From Harmonia axyridis (taxonomy: Eukaryota > Arthropoda > Insecta > Coleoptera > Coccinellidae): a stretch of DNA of 64,000 bases. The stretch's first letter is position 1, and each line of letters starts with the position of its first letter. This document shows, piece by piece, positions 46,232-57,494 of this stretch. A program made the position numbers and the translations under genes. Below the pieces are notes generated by a model. That model was not told the DNA's origin. It saw only the letters and a list, made by a program, of their open reading frames with translations, and did not search any database. The stretch covers positions 9,982,001-10,046,000 of the forward strand of contig NC_059503.1 of assembly GCF_914767665.1 (NCBI RefSeq), written 5' to 3'.

Positions 46232-46865
46232 TTAGTGTGTCTGCATTATTCATTCAAATTGATGTCGAGAAATAATATTCTTCAAAAATTAACTGGTTCT
46301 TCATGGGGTGCTGTCGATGCTGATGCCAGCACTCTCTGTACGGAAGCTTTGGCCTTCATTTTTTCTGCTACTAAATACTGTTGTTCTGTTTGGTTCAATA
46401 GTGCTTATATTCATAAAATTGATGCACAGCTTAACGTTTCTTTGAAAATTATCAGTGACACTATTAGATCTACACCTTCACCAGTGTCGACGCTAGGGGA
46501 GTCTACAGGGGCCCGGGCCCCCCTAAAATACTGCTGATCCTCCCTAAAATTTGACATACTAAATAATTAAAAGATAAGCTGAACTTTGTCCCCCCGAAAA
46601 AAAAACCGGCCCTCCTTTGGTCACTCCTGTTTTTAAAAGCTGGCGTCGCCACTGTCCTTTACATTGGTTACCAGTGCTATCACATATACTACCACCTCAT
46701 ATTCGTAGACAGGTTGCATTCAAGAAATGCAACCTATTTATGATGAATAAATCAACTCCCACCTTTATCTAGCTGAAAAAGTTGGAGTACGTCCCTGTCC
46801 ACCTTCCTTCATACCTCCCACCAACGCTGAAAACGCGAAAAAGACCTAAACGCGAGCTAATCAAA
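46232..46865 (+). mobile_element. Non-LTR retrotransposon, 3' part, split by a MITE
   Basis: The frame from about 46235 reads SRNNILQKLTGSSWGA, then STLCTEALAFIFSATKYCCS and VWFNSAYIHKIDAQLN, then IISDTIRSTP. These match the C-terminal region of Jockey-type reverse transcriptases. After the 173-bp insert (46482-46654) the reading resumes as PLHWLPVLSHILPPHIRRQV and continues to about 46865. The RT active site and the 5' part are absent. Stops follow the second part, so the element is dead. Confidence 0.85.
46482..46654. mobile_element. hAT-type MITE inside the non-LTR fragment
   Basis: The ends are CAGTGTCGACGCTAG and, inverted, CAGTGGCGACGCCAGC. The flanks ACCTTCAC (46474-46481) and TCCTTTAC (46655-46662) agree at six of eight positions, as expected of an old 8-bp target duplication. 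Removing the insert and one flank copy restores the expected RT reading across STP and LHWLPVL. The interior is C-rich (GGGCCCGGGCCCCCC) and codes for nothing. Confidence 0.85.
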
Positions 46866-47149
46866 TAGCTCATTAAATGATAAGAGTTAATATCCCGAAT
46901 TAAAACTGATGACTGGAAAAGTTAGAACAGCTTTTGGAGCACTGCAGGGGTTCGGATTACTTGGAATGAAAGTTTTCTTCGGGAAATGACCGACTTACTA
47001 CCCATGTGAGTTAACAAGTTGAGGAGGTCATTATTTGGGTTGCTTTTTAGGATGGTGTTCGATTATGTTCTCCTTGTGAATTGGGAGTGGGGATACACGA
47101 TTTGATGAGAGAATTGGTGGGGAATATAAATGGTTTTTCAGTAAGATGT

Positions 47150-47453
47150 TGCAATTTGATATTGAAAAAAAAAACGAGTTAATTTTGAGAGAAGTCAATG
47201 GGTGTTTATTTCGTTGTAAAGAATAAAGTATACCATTAACGATATCAGTCAAAAAGCTACGGTTGCATCATCATATCCTCTTCATGTAATTTTCCATGAC
47301 CAATTCAGACATTTGTGGCTGTTTGTTCTTGACAACTTCATGTATTCCATCTTTAAGGTCTTGAATCGATTGTAAAGCATATTGGTTTATTGAATGTGAA
47401 AGTTTGAAAATTTCAGCCGAGCTACAAAATTTGATTTCCTCTGATTGAAACAT
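47150..47453 (-). mobile_element. Tc1/mariner-like 3' end fragment
   Basis: The minus-strand frame contains IQDLKDGIHEVV, next PQMSELVMENYMKRI (about 47271-47360), then after a stop CNRSFLTDIV. The order (DLKxxI, then PQM followed by VMENxxKR, then a degenerate CxRGGHLxDIVF) is that of the C-terminus of mariner-like transposases of the DD41D group. Sequence past it (AATAAACACCCATTGA) may belong to the 3' end. Not the same lineage as the rosa-type copies. Confidence 0.55.
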
Positions 47454-48770
47454 GGTATTTTTCCACAGACGTCTTTCAAAAGTTGAACAAATAAGGTAGC
47501 AAAACTTCCTCGCGAAACTCTCTCGGGCGAAATTTCTCGCTAGGACTGAAATTTCGCACTACCCACAATTCAGCAATCAACATGGAGACTTGTTTCGACT
47601 CTATCATACAAATGTGAAGAAGAGGGAGAAGAAGAAAAACCAACAGTGCTTTGACTCGTATTGACTCAGGGGTAGAGGAGCGTCTGTACTCGCGCAATTA
47701 TTTCGCGAGGGAATTGCGCCCAATGAAAACGCAGCTTTAAGTAGAACTCCTCTAGAGATTATAGTGTTACAAGATGAAAATAACGTACTGTAGGGTTTGA
47801 TTTTGGAAGCAAAGACCGGGAATAGCTCTACACCCTCTGGAAATTTATTTCCTACGATATAAGAGGAAAACATAAACCCCAATATGAAACTTGAAGAGGT
47901 TTTTTCTTCACCATGCAAAACGAGGGTTAGGAAAATTCCAAGAGCCCAATATACTTTCCCCGACAGGTATACCAACCTTAATCGAGCAATCTTCCATCGA
48001 ATACGCCCCTTGCAGTCCGTATGGAGCGCACGAAGAATGGCTCTTCACAGTTTTGAGGACCCACTAACTTTTTACGCCTTTTTTCGTGCTCGTTCCCCAT
48101 ACCGGGCTGCGGACCCGGCAGCTTTCTTCTTGTTTGCTTATTTTGGCGAGTTATTCCGAGATGATTAATTATTTATCGCGTCAAGAACGAGCGGAAACAT
48201 CAGCAACTCGAATAAATTTGATTGATGAGGGCCACAAGAGCACTAGTTCATTTTCGTATGCGGAAAAATGGGTCCGGGCTGTGTTTGAAATGTAAATAAT
48301 GGCCTTTTTTAAATTGAAACACTTCGTCGTTTTATAAATGAGGACGGCCTGACGTCGCCGCGATACATTTTTTTTTTTTGGTGGTGTGTTGAATAGGTTA
48401 TGATATTATAATTGGCTGGTTAAATATATCTCGAGTAGGCGGATGGAGGAGTGCTAGATTATGGATGGGTCTTGTAGATTGTCAAGTGCGGCAGTCATAG
48501 AATCATTTCTCATGTTGATGGGAAGGCTAGGGTCTGTGATATGATGGATCTTTCATGAATGGTGTTTAACGATAAGATGAATCTTTGGATTTTATCGCGC
48601 TGAAATGTCCTGATATTTTTTCTACTTTCTCAATATCAGAGACAGATCAAAACTGGAATTGTAAGTTTTTTCTCTGCACGAAACAAATGATAAATGAGCC
48701 GAATGAGTTGTTCTAGAAAGGTTTTTGAAAAGGGTGATGTGTATGAAATGCATACTGGTTATTCAAAGTA
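47454..48770. other. Unique DNA with GC-richer patches, no gene accepted
   Basis: The frame on the minus strand at 47604-47975 (123 codons) and the plus-strand frame at 47884-48168 overlap and resemble no family. The segment 47990-48300 is GC-richer and non-repetitive. An unknown host sequence cannot be excluded. Confidence 0.35.
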
Positions 48771-49905
48771 CCTAATAGGCCAATTGACGAGTCCCCGGTC
48801 TACCATAGTAAAACAAATTTTTTTGGCAGAATTCGATTTCATTATTCAACATAGTTGCCTTCGAGGGTGATACAGGGATTATAGCGATCTTCAAACTTTT
48901 CGATACCATTTTAGTAGTACGATTTGTCTTTTGCTTCAAAATAGGCCTCAGTTTCGACAATTACTTCTTCATTGGCGCTAAATATCTTTCCAGCGAGCAT
49001 TTTTTTGAGACCTGAGAACATGAAAAAGTCGTCAGATCTGGTGAATACGGTGGATGCAGAAGCAATTCGGAGCCATGCAATTTTGCCATTGTTTTCATTG
49101 ATTTGTGACACGGCGCATTGTCTTGATGAAACAGCACTTTTTTCTTCAAATGGGCCGTTTTTTAACTATTTCATCCTTTAAACGATCCAATAACGCTATA
49201 TAATAATCGCTGTTGATGGTCTGGCCCTTTTGGAGGTGGTCAATGAATATTATACCTTGTGAATCCCAGAATAGTGGTGCCATAACCTTGCCAGCTGACT
49301 GTTGTGCTTTTCCTCTCTTTGGATTCGGTTCATCGTGTGCAGTCCACTCAGCTGACTGTCAATTGGACTCCGGAGTGAAATGATTAAGCCATATTTCATC
49401 CATTGTCACATATCGACGCAAAAATTCAGGTTTATTGGACTTAAATAGCTTCAAACACTGCTCAGAATCATTTACACGTTGTTGATTTTGATCGATTGTG
49501 AGCTCGCGTGACATCTATATTGCACACAACTTTCTCGTGTACAAATATTCGTGAATAATATGATGTACACATTCAGATGATATCTTCACAAAGTCTGCTA
49601 TCTCGATCAACTTCACTTTACGGTCAGTCAGAATTATTTTGTGAACTTTTTTGATTTTTTTTCGGTGCAGCCTCTTTTGGGCGTCCACTGCGTTCGCCGT
49701 CTTCGGTGCTCATTTTACCACGTTTAAACTTACCATACCAATCAATGATGGTTCATTTTCTTGGTGCAGACCCCGGAAACTCTTCATCAAGCCAAGATTT
49801 TGCTTTAAGTGTATTTTTTCCCTTCAAAAAGCAATGGTATATCAGCACACGAAATTCTTTTTTTTCCTTCTTTCAAATAGCATAAGACCTTTTGGAAATA
49901 ATAAG
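48771..49905 (-). mobile_element. irritans-type mariner, most complete copy, many stops
   Basis: The 3' ITR at about 48778-48800 reads GGCCAATTGACGAGTCCCCG, like the GGCTGATAAGTCCCCGGTCT end of irritans mariners. Going upstream on the minus strand: the C-terminal domain; YSPDLTTFS, where a deletion removed the third Asp region; FHQDNAPCHKS with the second Asp (about 49110-49140); the decayed first block near 49390; the WVPREL-like linker (about 49500); and the N-terminal helix-turn-helix (LKAKSWLDEEFPGSAPRK, about 49780-49830; GERSGRPKEAAP, about 49670). The 5' ITR is not found beyond about 49890. Numerous stops. Confidence 0.9.
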
Positions 49906-50656
49906 ATAAGCAAATAAAATAAAGCAGATCATAGATATCTCGATTCGTTCTCGAGTTACAGGGTGTTTTTGCAGAATGATTATTTCAAATATTTCGCTAT
50001 ATCTCGGTTTCTGTTCGAGATATTCAGTAAATTCTAAAATCCTCAAATGCTCCTAACTCCACGCCAGTGCCCTTCTCATTTTCTAATAATACACACGGTA
50101 ATAGTCAAACACCAGACCATTGTTCTTAATAGGCTCATTAATTTCGTTTACCGCTGAAATTAAAACGCCGCAAACGGTCGTTATTCGAACCTGAACAAAC
50201 GTAATTTTCCAGTCGACTCCAATTTTGAAGGATCGCCCCTTCCAGTGCCCATTAACTTATCAAGCCGTTTCAAATGAGCCGAACAGCATTTTCCCGTTTC
50301 GACATCTGTTAAAAGTTAAACCATTAAAGAAATCTACTTCAACTTAATGGAAGATCTAATACTTTCCCTACACCAACATATAAAATTCAACTTCGTCCTC
50401 ATAAATACATTAGGGTGACATAAATTGATGCTGCGGGCCTTACGTTAGCTCCATTTAACCCGAAAAATAGAAAACTTCAGATGTAATAAATAAATTACGA
50501 TTCGCTCCGTGAAGAATGTTAACGCCGTGGAAAAAAAAGAAGAGATTATTGGAAACGTTACTCACTCCTTTTTGGGGGTGAAGGGGGATAGAACGAAGTA
50601 TAAATTCAGATAGAAAGGATTCAAGAATGTTTCAGAATGTAATAGTTACGATCCTC
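49906..50656. other. Unique DNA with a weak dispersed repeat
   Basis: The section 49925-50045 resembles 42280-42400 (CTCGAGTTACAGGGTG, TCTCGGTTTCTGTTCGAGAT). The rest is unassigned. Confidence 0.4.
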
Positions 50657-51222
50657 AGTGTAATAAACATAGATAGAAGGAGCATATGTCATTTTCAGTG
50701 AGCAAATTTAGTCCCCAACATTAACTATCAAATTTGACATGAAGCGCGCGAAAATGATACGATATTTCACTCAATTCGCAAGTTTCTCCAAAAGAACGCA
50801 CTTCTTATGCCCCATACTGAATCAACGTTTCATATTAACTCAAAATATATTGAAATAAATACCGAAATAAATCAGAAATTCAGAAAACAAACTTCAAGTG
50901 CGGCAAACAACGTGAAACAACCGATGACACTAGGAGAGCAAAAGTTGACAAACCTTCAATTTCAGCAGGTAGATACAGAAAATAATAAATATTCTGCTTA
51001 TTATCAATTCGACAATTAGGAAAAATATCGGATTCCAAATATTAAAATTTGCATATTTAAGCGGGAATCACTCAAAATATATATTTCAATCAATATAATA
51101 TACATTCATAACGATATAGTAAAATTGTGGATTTGAAAATTTATCACAATCCGACAACGTTATCTAACCATGTTGAGGACAAATTGCGTATACTCCCTCT
51201 ATCTATGTTTATTACTCTATGA
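50657..51222. repeat. CATAGAGTAATAAACATAG family element, copy 3
   Basis: Both termini are present: GTAATAAACATAGATAGA on the left and TCTATGTTTATTACTCTATG on the right. The plus-strand micro-frame (50807-51019) is open for 70 codons and ends in VKQPMTLGEQKL, then NLQFQQVDTENNKYSAYYQF and DN before a stop. The flank at 51223-51425 is shared with copy 4. Confidence 0.88.
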
Positions 51223-51425
51223 TGGAGACAAATTGTCAATCAAGCTATTTTGTCAAATATGTTAGCGAATCGATCGCCTTGTTCAATTATACTTTCGATC
51301 CTTTGTTTAGAATTGCTTATTAAGCTACTTTACAGGTATCTAGAATCACACCACATTTACTATAGTTAAGATAACATTATAAAAACTCCAATGTGTTGAT
51401 TTTACAGTCAGTCATTAAGAATTGT
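51223..51425. repeat. Flank shared with 56715-56948 (inverted)
   Basis: Outside the right terminus of copy 3 the sequence continues to match, inverted, the region before copy 4. Shared blocks include GACAAATTGTC, GATCGCCTTGTTCAATTATA, ATCCTTTGTTTAGAATTGCT and CACACCACATTTAC. The homology ends near 51425 (ACAGTCAGTCATTAAGAATT). Confidence 0.85.
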
Positions 51426-52334
51426 TGAGCCCTGCAAAACATTCCTGATTATAATTTAGTTTGACATCAAATATTCCGTGACAAAAATCAAATATTCCAC
51501 TGAAATATAAATGTAGCAAACTGAAATGTAACAAAATAACATTCTATTCAGTTCACAAAATCCATTTCATATAGAAATATTGAAGTGACGTATTTCGCGA
51601 GAGTTCTCGACCTGAATCTATATTTTCAATATTCATACATTTCCCTCTATATCGACAATTCTTCACATTCTTCAATCTGAATTTTGCCGTCGAGTTCCTT
51701 TGTAAGTTAACTCTAATGTAACGGTAAATATGTCAAGAATGCGTCGCAAACATCCTCGCTTGAAAATGGAGAACCATCAATAAAATATAAGGTACAAATA
51801 TTGATCATATTGAGTGAGGTTTCTTCCCAGCAAACTCTTATGATGAAATTCCCAAATTCGAATATGCACGTTGAATAAGAGTCAAATCGGTGTTATTGTA
51901 ATCTGGGAATGAACATATTCACCCAAATATGTGCGCGCTATCTCATCCAGAAAATTCAAAATCAACTGTTTATGTTACAAATTTGGGAATTTTTAAGAAT
52001 CTTTGAAAGAATCATTGAATTTTCTAGAGAATTCATGATATGCTGAAGATATGTTAGATTCCTATATTTAGTGAAATTAATTATTGAGCGCCAGATGAAT
52101 ATTTGCTCTTAAGACACCCTAAGAGCTAATAAATTCCCAAATTCAGCAGAAGCATTGCTACTAAATTTCAAATTGCACATTTATTTAGGTAGCACAAAAA
52201 GAGTAAACATTATCACATTCAAGGTATACGTCGTCAAATATCCATACTAGGGGAATTACAAATTTCAAGTAAAAGCGTAAATTGAAAAACATTAGTGTGG
52301 CCCGTCGCTTGAGCTCAGGTCAATTACAACATAA
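51426..52334. other. AT-rich DNA, no gene
   Basis: Nothing recognised. Confidence 0.45.
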
Positions 52335-52989
52335 TACAGGGTGGCCATTTGAAAACGGAACAGACGAGATTACAGACGAAATAAAGTTTTTCGATAGAAA
52401 TTCTCGGAGAGGTCGATTTCTGTTTCGAGGGGGACAACTTAAGATGTAGGTTACGGACGCATAGCGCTTCAACCCTTGCTGCTACAACCCCCACCCCCAA
52501 TTTTTGAATAGGGAAGATGGGGTGAGTGATACCTCAATTTAAAGGTATTTTTATACTGATTTCAGCACAGTAATTGTTTTTTCATTTTATGCATTAGTTC
52601 TCGAAATATTCATGCGTTAGTTAGTTAGGAAGGAAGCCACAGTCATGGTTGTTCTGAAGCTCAAAATGACGATGCCATGAAAACACCACTTCATTTTCAA
52701 ATACTTAGTTAAGAATATTTCGAGAACTAATGCATAAAATGAAAAAACAATTACTGTGCTGAAATCAGTATAAAAATACCTTTCAAATGAGGTATCACTC
52801 ACCCCATCTTCCCTATTCAAAATTTGGGGGTGAGGGTTGTAGTAGCAAGGGTTGAAGCGCTATGCGTCCGTAACCTACATCTTAAGTTGTCCCCCTCGAA
52901 ACAGAAATCGACCTGTTCGAGCATTTCTATCGAAAAACTTTATTTCGTCTGTAATCTCGTCTGTTTCGTTTTCAAATGGCCACCCTGTA
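52335..52989. repeat. Foldback element with about 265-bp arms, TA target
   Basis: The left arm (52337-52600) and right arm (about 52725-52987) are inverted copies. The ends are CAGGGTGGCCATTTGAAAAC and its complement, bordered by TA (52335-52336 and 52988-52989). The loop is about 120 bp. No coding capacity. The organisation is the same as 3074-4242 but the sequence is unrelated, so it is a second family. Confidence 0.9.
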
Positions 52990-53850
52990 TATCAATAAGT
53001 GATATACCTTAATACTTCATATCAAGTAATTACCACCTAGTGAAATCAAAATTATATTTTTAATTTTTCGGCTGCGAAAATTCTACTATTCCTTCAAATA
53101 TATTCAGCAAATGAAACTTTACGAATTCTACCTAACTTTTTTTTTCGTCGTTAACCACTCAGCCAGAACCAATTTCTGTTCTGGGGTAGCAATCTAGATT
53201 CCCTCCCGTTGAAAAACATCCCGATACAGATTTACCCTCAGAGCAAAAGAAAAAGTCAATAAACCCCAGACCACAGCAAGAAATACGCCCTTCCATTCTA
53301 TAACAAAGTCCCTTGAATCTTTGATGAAGCAACTGTCTTCCTGTATAAGGCAGTTTGTTCTGCTACATCCAAAAAGTTGTATCGAACAACAGAAACCTCT
53401 TATATTGATGGAAAATGCATCGATCTGAATGGAATTCTATATTGTGTTCGACGCAGTGGCGAAAGAAATGCATAGCACAAAGAAGAATAAACGGAAACAG
53501 TTCAATTTTCCTAAATGCTGTCTGATGTGTAATATAGTGGTACTCTTATATTGTGGGAAATTTTTTCGATGTTGGTTTTGCCTCATGAAAAATCTACACG
53601 ATGCTTCAATACTTTCTAGATTTTGAATACGATTTCGTTGATTTCGATTATTTTATCATAGAAATAACAATTGTTCTGATAAACAGTGGCTTTTTCAGAT
53701 TTTTACATTTTGAATAGCTATTGTTATTTACAAGATAAAAGTGAAAATCAAAATATTATTAATCGAATGGATTTCTTTTCTACCAAGTTAAATCAAATTA
53801 AATAATATAAGCTTTATAATTTCCATGTTTTTACTATCAAAAATATGATA
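52990..53850. other. AT-rich DNA, no gene
   Basis: Nothing recognised. Confidence 0.45.
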
Positions 53851-54156
53851 TTAAGAATTCGGGGATAACATTGTATAACCGCGATGTTTATCCAAAGTAA
53901 GTAAGCCAGTCTTACTTTTCATACCATCTATTTTGAAACCACTGTTTCGATTTCTTGATCCCATCATAGTCACAAGACATTTACTCAGATCTAGAACAAG
54001 TCGCTTAACTTCTTCAATTATGTATAATTTATACTCATAGGAATGACTCGAAAAATGTTGCTGATTTAGTAAAAAATTCACAAAATCACAAGTACTTCGA
54101 ATATTATTATTTACCGTGGGAATTTGAGACGACTCACTCGGTCTTGCTAAATCCAT
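53851..54156 (-). CDS. Uncharacterised 101-codon ORF
   Basis: An intronless minus-strand frame from ATG at 54154-54156, in the context GGTGAAATGG, to TAA near 53851. It has a Ser/Asn-rich start, then a stretch with helix-like spacing (DFVNFLLNQQHFSS, then YEYKLYIIEEVKRLVLDLSK), then a basic segment (GSRNRNSGFKIDGMKSKTG). It has no membrane segment or signal peptide and matches none of the repeats here. Length, start context and composition make it a better candidate than other frames in the window, but no family is recognised and chance cannot be excluded. Confidence 0.3.
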   Translation of the reverse strand: MDLARPSESSQIPTVNNNIRSTCDFVNFLLNQQHFSSHSYEYKLYIIEEVKRLVLDLSKCLVTMMGSRNRNSGFKIDGMKSKTGLLTLDKHRGYTMLSPNS

Positions 54157-55718
54157 TTCACCTTCTGGTAGTAATTAAGTCGATTAACAAAATGAAAAAT
54201 CCTATTGAAAAAAGTTCACCCTATCACGGATACAAACTTACAGGAGACACAGCAAATCACAACAAAGCGAAAACCAAACTGATTTCCTGCTTCCCGAAAA
54301 ATGCTGAATAATTGCAGTTAGCTCTGCAGCATCGGCATGCCTCAAATCAATTTTTAGAAGCCTCCTTCAAAGGATTAGAAATCTACTCGATTTCTCGCCT
54401 CGCCGATGTAGACAAAACGCTAGACAAGGAAGTGCGTTAAGCATGCCACAGACCGTTTACTTCTTAAAGAGGAAATGAGATGAATAAACAAGAATCGTGA
54501 GACTGAGATGGATATTATGGAACAGATACCCAGTGCCGTACCGAATGATGTGAAATTGAGGTTGAAAGGGATTATTAAAATATTCAATTACTACGTGTCA
54601 TTTCCACAATTTATTTGGTAAGGCACTGCCTCACCTACCTCATAGGACAAGTCGCCACTGAATACGAATCAACTCATACTCCTGCGTACTGAAAAAATTC
54701 ATCTTCATTCATCCGAACGACAATCCGGGACTGCCAAGTTCTCTCAAAGGCAGATACAGGGAGATTTCATCAAATAAAATCATCAAAGTACTCTTTATTC
54801 CGTCCAATTCAAGTCTGGCGAACATGAATACCAGTTGTGATTGGAGTTTTCCTTTCCGTCACTAATTCTCTTCAAAGAAGAGAGGTGCACCAGTTGCAAT
54901 CCCATTGGCTGACAGAAAAAAAAGTCTAAGCCGTCTCATAAAGCCTCCTTTCATCATCGGAGCGATCTAGGCGGTGAAAAAATTCGCCTGTTGCCGCCAA
55001 AATTTGTAGAGACGTGCTTTGCGCCCCGGACAAAAAACAAATCCGAGTTTCTTGGTTCATTTCATCGGGAGTTGAAGGCATTATTTCCGTTAGGATGCGG
55101 AAAGACGTTAATTAGGTCTACGAGGTCGTATGATAAGCCGAAAACGAAGAGAGAAAAGCCAGAAAGCCCGAGCTTTCCACGCCAAGACCAGGCAAAAAAC
55201 AGTCACACAAATAGAGGAGTTTCAGCGCCGCCGGCGGGACTTTCATTTCACAATCTGGGATGACTTCATCTGATTCATTGATGGAGGGGTTTCTAGGGCC
55301 AGACGTGGCTTGTCACCCTTGGCAAGGGAGGAATAATGGATCCGAGTCGGAATATTCAATAATTGATGATGGTATTTGTTATTATTAATTCAACAATTTG
55401 CTTCCCTATCGTTGATGAATTTGCGTATTTTGAGCTTAAGGTGTCCTCGAAATTTTAAGCTCTGTGATTAATTTTTATGTGGAGGATGCTTTGATAAATG
55501 CCCAAAATTATAATTACTCACCAAAGATCTTTTCTGAAAGGTCTCATGGCCGAACAAAAAAAAAGTGAGAAAAAATCAACAGTCAAAGTAAATATATGGT
55601 AAACTTCATCAACGATAATCATCACTGAAAAAATACAAATAGTTTAAGAACATAATTTGTTTGTGTTTTTTTTTTCCTAGAGGAGGAGGACCAAAATAAT
55701 GTGGAGGAAGTAGCAAGT
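54157..55718. other. Unique DNA with GC-richer patch, no gene accepted
   Basis: The section 54950-55330 is GC-richer; its 90-codon plus frame (54991-55263) resembles nothing. GTCGCCACTG at about 54650 looks like a lone hAT-type terminus. Confidence 0.4.
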
Positions 55719-55792
55719 TCCTCGGTGGCTCGATTGGTGAGAGCGTCGGACTAATAATTCGGAGGTTGCGGGTTCGAGTCCCGCTCGAGGAG
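55719..55792 (+). tRNA. tRNA gene, anticodon AAT (Ile), unusual acceptor stem
   Basis: A complete cloverleaf can be drawn over 74 nt. The acceptor stem TCCTCGG pairs with TCGAGGA. The D arm is GCTCGATTGGTGAGAGC. The anticodon arm is TCGGA, loop CTAATAA, TTCGG, which gives anticodon AAT. The variable loop is AGGTT and the T arm is GCGGGTTCGAGTCCCGC. Box B (GGTTCGAGTCC) is perfect and box A (TGGCTCGATTGG) has one mismatch. A T-run (ACTTTTTCC) follows as terminator. The 1-72 pair is T-A and the discriminator is G, whereas usual animal tRNA-Ile genes begin with G and have A there. It could be a functional tRNA, a diverged copy or a tRNA-derived pseudogene. Confidence 0.8.
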
Positions 55793-56714
55793 GTACTTTT
55801 TCCAGAATTAAACAATTGTGTGTTAGCCAAAAAATTAGTAACACATTTCAATCGTTTATGCCTATGCTACTATTTTTACTGTAGATAGCAAGGAAATACA
55901 AAGAGAAGGATATTAAGGTTATACAAAATTCTTATTGAAAAGTTCATCAACATCGCTAGAAAATTGTGCAAGTCAATATAAATTTTTTCAGAAGTGATAT
56001 TATTCCTGTACTTCCGTTACTTCGGAAGTAATCTTGAGATTACCCCGTTTCCCAATATTCATCAAATAAGCTCCTGAATAAATTATATAAACCCATCCTT
56101 AAAGCAAATTTCAAATTATAAGAGAATTTCATGAACAGTCTTCCTTGCGCTAGATTATATCTTCATCAATTTTTCAGGAATCTCTTCAATTTATTTTCGT
56201 TCATCATATGAATATGAAAATGGAGTTATTGCCTCTGCAATATTCATAAGTTTCAAGCTCGAAGATACAAGGAGCAGGAAATAATTTACTAATCTTATTT
56301 ACCATCAACCTTGCACAAAGGATAATCTGTCTTCTTTCAGCTTTGTGCTAGGGAAAATAGCAATCTTTTTGTATGTGGTGGTTTCACGGAACTTAATTAA
56401 TGTACCAGATTATATCTGTAATACTTGCAAAATTTGTTATTACTATAAATTGCTCTTTAGCATCCAGGTCTATTCACGGAAATTATAAAACTAAATTGGA
56501 TGAAATAAGCTGCAATAAGCAATAACCACTTTTTATCTCAATATCTTATTCTGAGCATAGGAACGTTTCATTCATTCATGCACGACTAGTATACAGTTGT
56601 GCTTTTGTTTTCGAGATACACGGTGTTTCTTGTAGTCCTACTTCCTGACTTCATGTCACACTTTTTTCTTTTATTTTCGATCAACTTTCAAGAAGGGGTG
56701 AAATAGTTTGAAGC
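55793..56714. other. AT-rich DNA, no gene
   Basis: No SINE-like body follows the tRNA; nothing else recognised. Confidence 0.45.
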
Positions 56715-56948
56715 AAGACTACTGATTGAATAACTGATCAATTCTTAATCACTGACTGTAAAAACAACACATTGTAGTTTTTATGATATTATCTTAACTA
56801 TGATAAATGTGGTGTGATTCTAGACACCTGCACAGTAGCTGAATAAGCAATTCTAAACAAAGGATCGAAAGTTCGACGTATAATTGAACAAAGCGATTGA
56901 TTCGCCCACATATTTGGCAAAATAGCTTAGTTGACAATTTGTCTATAT
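56715..56948. repeat. Flank shared with 51223-51425 (inverted)
   Basis: Matches the complement of the sequence outside copy 3 up to the terminus of copy 4 at 56949, with blocks ATTCTTAATCACTGACTGTA, GGTGTGATTCTAGA and CAATTCTAAACAAAGGATCG. It shows that copies 3 and 4 belong to one larger repeated unit. Confidence 0.85.
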
Positions 56949-57494
56949 CATAGAGTAATAAACATAGATAGAGGAAGTATACGCAATTTTACATGTCCCC
57001 AACATGGTTAGATTACGTTGTCGGATTGTGACATATTTTCAAATTCACAATTTTACTATATCGTTGTGAATGTATATTATATTGAATGAAATATATTTAT
57101 TTGAGTGATTCCCGATTGAATATGCAAATTTGAATATTTGAAAACCGATATTTTTCCTAATTGTCGAATTTATAATAAGCGAATATTTATCAGTTTCTGT
57201 ATCTACCAGCTGAAATCCAAGGTTTGGCAACTTTTGCTCTCCTGGTGTCATCGGTTGTTTCACGTCGTTTAGCGCACTTGAAGAGTGTTTTCTGAATTTC
57301 TGATATATTTAGGTATTTATTTCAATATATTTTGAGTTGATATGAAACATTAATTCACTATGGGACATAAGAAGTGCGTTCTTTGTGGAGAAATTCGCGA
57401 ATCGAGTGAAATATCGTATCACAGATATGTTTTCATTTCCGCGTGCTTCATGTCAAATTTGATAGTTTATGTTGGGGACAAAATTTGCTTACTG
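56949..57494. repeat. CATAGAGTAATAAACATAG family element, copy 4 (inverted)
   Basis: Orientation opposite to copies 1-3. It starts CATAGAGTAATAAACATAGA and loses homology near 57494, before the other terminus. On the plus strand the frame MGHKKCVLCGEIRESSEISY (from about 57360) is open and longest here. On the minus strand the micro-frame KQPMTPGEQKLPNLGFQLVD (57045-57263) is also open. Confidence 0.85.

Noticed and set aside
47604..48168. Overlapping frames of 94-123 codons on both strands
   Set aside because: They are partly mirror images in a GC-richer patch; composition explains them, and neither resembles a protein family.
54991..55263. 90-codon basic, Pro-rich frame
   Set aside because: No resemblance and no supporting exon boundaries.
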